In this document: one piece after another, positions 60,479-64,000 of the stretch
Position numbering within the stretch: the first letter of the stretch is position 1
Layout: the number at the start of each line of letters is the position of its first letter
Source: Leptospira kirschneri serovar Cynopteri str. 3522 CT
GTDB lineage: Bacteria > Spirochaetota > Leptospiria > Leptospirales > Leptospiraceae
Length of the DNA stretch: 64,000 nucleotides
NCBI RefSeq assembly: GCF_000243695.2
Contig: NZ_AHMN02000005.1
Location: 501,001-565,000 of the forward strand
Reading direction: 5' to 3'
Translations under genes and position numbers: made by a program
Notes under the pieces: model-generated
The model's database searches: none
Told to the model about the DNA's origin: nothing
What the model saw: the letters and a program-made list of their open reading frames with translations, nothing else

Positions 60479-61513
60479 TCAAGAGGAATGAGGTTGGCGA
60501 TTTCCCTTCTCGGAAACTCCATTCGAATTCGCTTTTGTAAAAATCATTTTTCCGGCTGCAGTTTGGATAATAGAAGTTACTGTCACTTTGACCTCTTTCC
60601 CAACAAGATGGCCTCCGTTTTCGATTACGACCATTGTACCATCTTCCAAATAACCGATTCCTTGATTTTCGTCCTTACCTTCTTTGATCACTTGGATTCC
60701 AAGTTCTTCTCCAGGCAAAACAACCGGTTTTAAAGCGTTTGCTAAAGTATTTAGGTTTAATACCTTTACTCCTTGTAACTCAGCCACTTTATTCAAATTA
60801 AAATCATTCGTAACGATCTTACCACCGGTATCACGAGCTAGTTTAATTAGTTTTGCATCTACTTCGCGTGTATCAGAATAATCTTTATAAGTAATTTTTA
60901 CTTCTATAGATCCTTTACGTTGAAGTTTATTCAACATCTCAAGACCTCTTCTTCCTCTCGCTCTTTTAATCGGATCGGAAGAATCACTGATAAGTTGAAT
61001 TTCTCTCAGCACAAAGTTTGGAAGAATTAAAGGGCCATCCAAGAAATGAGTGTCTGCAATATCTAAAATTCTTCCATCGATTACAACGGAGGTATCTAAA
61101 ATTTTATCTCTGACTTCTTCTTTTTCAATACCAACTCCGAAGCTGCTGCCAGAACCGCCTCCGCCTCCGAAAATTCCAAGACCGGGTTCTTTAGCAAATG
61201 AAACTCCAGCAAGGATTCCAAAAAGTGCAAATACGAAATAAAGGGCTACGTTCAATTCTTCAAAATGAACAGCTGCACCTACAAACCAAGCAATTGCAAG
61301 CCCAAGAAGAGCACCCAATCCAGCGCAAAAAAGTAAATCAGCTTTGAGTTTTGGAAAAAGATTAGATTCTCCGTAAAGAAGAATAAAAGAAACTAACAAG
61401 ACAACCCCGGCGATTGGTCCGGCTAAATAAATATCTCCTGCTTGTTTATGTGTTACTGCAAATGTAATCCCAGAAAGGAACAGAGACGTGAGTACTTTGT
61501 AGAAATGAATCAT
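60479..61513 (-). CDS. Membrane PIN-TRAM domain protein (YacL-like)
   Basis: 344 residues. The first ~110 residues contain about four membrane helices. A PIN domain follows (~138-260), with the acidic residues D140 and D146 in [15 protein letters not shown] and further D and N in [11 protein letters not shown]; these form the nuclease metal site. A TRAM domain (~275-335, [16 protein letters not shown]) closes the protein. YacL-type PIN-TRAM proteins are likely RNases or RNA-binding membrane proteins. It ends 60 bases past the pckA start. The carD gene upstream lies on the same strand. Confidence 0.88.
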   Translation of the reverse strand: MIHFYKVLTSLFLSGITFAVTHKQAGDIYLAGPIAGVVLLVSFILLYGESNLFPKLKADLLFCAGLGALLGLAIAWFVGAAVHFEELNVALYFVFALFGILAGVSFAKEPGLGIFGGGGGSGSSFGVGIEKEEVRDKILDTSVVIDGRILDIADTHFLDGPLILPNFVLREIQLISDSSDPIKRARGRRGLEMLNKLQRKGSIEVKITYKDYSDTREVDAKLIKLARDTGGKIVTNDFNLNKVAELQGVKVLNLNTLANALKPVVLPGEELGIQVIKEGKDENQGIGYLEDGTMVVIENGGHLVGKEVKVTVTSIIQTAAGKMIFTKANSNGVSEKGNRQPHSS

Positions 61514-61553
61514 AACTCAAATCCTTAATTTGTATTTGAGTTTTTGCGGAACT

Positions 61554-62129
<576 letters not shown>

Positions 62130-62135
62130 TTTAAG

Positions 62136-62163
62136 AAAATAGCATAAATTTGGCGAAAGTCAA
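62136..62163 (-). promoter_or_regulatory. Sigma-70 promoter of carD
   Basis: On the minus strand TTGACT, 16 bases, TATTTT, ending about 37 bases before the carD start. Confidence 0.6.
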
Positions 62164-62184
62164 CAAAATTATCCGAAAAGGCTA

Positions 62185-62853
62185 TTAAAGTTTCAGTGTG
62201 CGAATTTTGGCAGAATGAAACAAAGGATCATTGAGAGGTTGAATTTTTTCCAATGCTTCTTTTGCTTCTTCTTCTGAATAAAAATAACCCAAATAAAGTT
62301 CCCCTTTAGATGAACGAAAAATTCTTCCTTTGAATTCGTTTCTAGCCATCAAAATCCTTTTTCCCAATTCAACGGCTTGCAAAGAATCGGAAGTGCCGAC
62401 TACTACAAGATAATTTGTTTCACCAGATTGAGGAGGATAGAGAATTTTAGAATCTCCGTTCACTCCAGAAACATTCTCTTTAAAATTCAATTTTGAAAGC
62501 GATTCCTGATTTTTTAAAGGTTCTTCGTTTTTTTGGTTAGAAAAAAACAAAGATCGAGTTTCATTCTTTTTTTCATGAGAAGGAACGTTTCTGAGGGTCT
62601 GTATTTCATTTCGGGCAAAGGACTCTTCCTTTTGATCCAATTTAAGGCCGACTACAATTCCCGCAGTAAACAGAGATATAGAACCTAATAATAAAACAAA
62701 AGCAGAACGTGTGGACGAAAAAATTTGAATCGGTGATCCCGATTTTTTATGATGTTGAACCGTTTGAATCGTCCGACTAAAATCTGTATTTTCTCGAACT
62801 GGAGTTCGGACCGTAGATTGTTTGAGTTTTCTCGAATAATCAATATTCTGCAT
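62185..62853 (-). CDS. Membrane-anchored SPOR-like protein
   Basis: 222 residues. An N-terminal basic cytoplasmic tail precedes one membrane helix at ~50-70 (AFVLLLGSISLFTAGIVVGL). A long polar linker follows (~75-140). The last ~75 residues (~145-220, NYLVVVGTSDSLQAVELGKRILMARNEFKGRIFRSSKGELYLGYF..EEEAKEALEKI) match the SPOR fold, which binds denuded peptidoglycan at division sites. A function in division or wall sensing is therefore inferred. The gene is on the same strand as carD, 85 bases upstream. Confidence 0.8.
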   Translation of the reverse strand: MQNIDYSRKLKQSTVRTPVRENTDFSRTIQTVQHHKKSGSPIQIFSSTRSAFVLLLGSISLFTAGIVVGLKLDQKEESFARNEIQTLRNVPSHEKKNETRSLFFSNQKNEEPLKNQESLSKLNFKENVSGVNGDSKILYPPQSGETNYLVVVGTSDSLQAVELGKRILMARNEFKGRIFRSSKGELYLGYFYSEEEAKEALEKIQPLNDPLFHSAKIRTLKL

Positions 62854-63448
62854 TTAGGAATCCTAAATTCTATTTTTAAAATCGGCCTAAATACTCAAAT
62901 TCTTTCCAAAAAATTAAAGATTACTCTTTTGAAAATTTCCATGGTTCTTAATTCGATCGATTCCTAACGAAGTATTATGGATTTTGAGGCAAATTCAACG
63001 TTTTATACAGAATTTTAGGCATCTTAACAGTTCTGATTTGTGGCAATATTTGTAGAGAATCCTAGAATCATTTTCAAGTTTTGACAGTATCGTTTTAACA
63101 TAAGTTCGGTGTAAGAAAATGAGTACAGATTTTCCAAAAATGTGAGTTCCTACAATTTTAGAATTTGTTCGTAAAATTGTAGTTTTGTGGGTATTCCCAC
63201 AATTAAGTCACATTACAAATTTTTAAACATTTACTTTTTGTATGAGTTCCCACATTTTAGAAATTGATCAATAGAGTTTAGATTTCAACTTTTTTCAGGA
63301 AAATGAATTTCTTGTCGAACTCACATTATTTATTGAGTTCTAAGTAAAATCATTTCATTTGAGACGCGCTGAATTTTTTGGCTATTGAACTCGACGAAGA
63401 TAATTCATATTTTTTTGAAAAACAACGTCGAGTTTTAAATTGAAAAAG
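62854..63448. other. Spacer with GTGGGAACT-type motifs
   Basis: 595 bases. Motif copies lie at 63143-63156 (TGTGAGTTCCTACAA), 63185-63200 (GTGGGTATTCCCACAA) and 63240-63256 (TATGAGTTCCCACATT). No gene is seen. Confidence 0.55.
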
Positions 63449-63748
63449 CTACTGTACAGATTTTTTTAAAGAAGAGATGATCGCTTCATAATTGGAAGAC
63501 AATCCTTGACAGGCTTGTGCATTTCGTTCCATGAGACCTACACTCTCCAACAAAACCCCAATCAATTTTCTTTTGCCGGAACGATATTGGTCCTGATCCT
63601 CAGGTGGCAAACCTGGTTTTCCCATACTTTTCCATTTTTCACATTTAGCACCTAGGTCCGTGCAAATCTTAGTTTCTAACTCAGAACAAGGTTTACAACT
63701 AATCATCGCTAACGAAAAGATGATTCCTAAAATCAAAGTTTTTTTCAT
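63449..63748 (-). CDS. Small lipoprotein
   Basis: 99 residues. The leader MKKTLILGIIFSLAMISC ends in the lipobox MISC (Cys18). The mature part is Cys-rich (CSELETKICTDLGAKCEKW and AQACQG), with at least four Cys that could form disulfides. No family is recognised. It ends a gene-poor stretch at the right edge of the window; nothing is seen from 63749 to 64000. Confidence 0.7.
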   Translation of the reverse strand: MKKTLILGIIFSLAMISCKPCSELETKICTDLGAKCEKWKSMGKPGLPPEDQDQYRSGKRKLIGVLLESVGLMERNAQACQGLSSNYEAIISSLKKSVQ

Positions 63749-64000
63749 ACGTATTACTCCTTCGAGTGAATCTTATTTTAGGGAGACTTTATAAAATCTA
63801 AAGACAACAATCTTAAACTTCCGTGCAAAATCCTTTCTTTAGAAACTGTTTTTATCAAACTAAAACTCATTTTATAAAAATTTCACTCACTTTATTGTAA
63901 TCGAAAAGAGAACGAAGAATGACAATTGAAATTAAAAAAATTCAATCTATAATGTTTTTTTGAAATAGATAAAAGGGCAAAGGTTCATTTTAAATTCTTT

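Overview
The window looks like chromosomal DNA from a pathogenic spirochaete of the genus Leptospira, most like the L. interrogans group. The base composition is strongly AT-rich. Many proteins carry spirochaete-style lipoboxes, and several families typical of Leptospira are present: crotonyl-CoA reductase, a CarD-like regulator, many cyclic-nucleotide sensors, SBBP-repeat lipoproteins and a DISM-type cyclase. Intergenic DNA is long and full of short dispersed repeats. The species call rests on recognising protein families, not on a database search.

Layout. 1-4.5 kb: end of fusA, a LysM/M23-like protein, an amidohydrolase and a two-gene cyclic-nucleotide-binding pair, then tRNA-Arg(CCU). 5-16 kb: prmC, small lipoproteins, a TANGO2-like protein, a large OmpA-like surface protein, a NUDIX-cstA pair, a J-domain protein and a CBS protein. 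16-26 kb: ccr, an SbcD/YhaN-like nuclease-ATPase pair, an RlmD-like methyltransferase, an ankyrin protein and a membrane cyclase. 26-37 kb is richer in accessory genes: a MotA/FliG-like protein, a frameshifted DUF2071 gene, an SBBP lipoprotein, an AlkA-like glycosylase, a double cyclic-nucleotide-binding protein, and repeat-rich spacers. 37-43 kb: LolD/LolC-type exporter genes, two unknown membrane proteins, a damaged unknown gene and a phasin-like protein. 43.6-48 kb: a cluster of an ECF sigma factor (split by a frameshift), an unknown protein, a CHAT-domain protease and a Cys-rich protein. 48-64 kb: an M23 peptidase, dnaE, gatB, parA and a membrane partner, a MORN lipoprotein, pckA, a PIN-TRAM protein, carD, a SPOR-like protein and a lipoprotein.

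How the genes fit together. Most of the window is housekeeping: translation (fusA, prmC, gatB, tRNA-Arg, rlmD-like), replication and repair (dnaE, sbcD/yhaN-like, alkA-like), central carbon metabolism (pckA, ccr, cstA) and the cell envelope (lolCD-type, M23, OmpA-like and lipoproteins). Signalling by cyclic nucleotides is prominent: one membrane cyclase with altered metal ligands and three cyclic-nucleotide-binding proteins. Two of these together have the same domain order as the third.

The candidates most worth attention are: (1) the CHAT protease-sigma factor cluster at 43.7-48.0 kb, whose layout suggests protease-controlled transcription; (2) a small soluble protein combining a MotA-like and a FliG-like segment at 26.6-27.3 kb; (3) a family of about 100-bp TA-flanked inverted-repeat elements (eight complete copies and one apparently split copy), with an almost empty-site comparison inside this same window; and (4) a dispersed motif around GTGGGAACT that fills many of the larger spacers.
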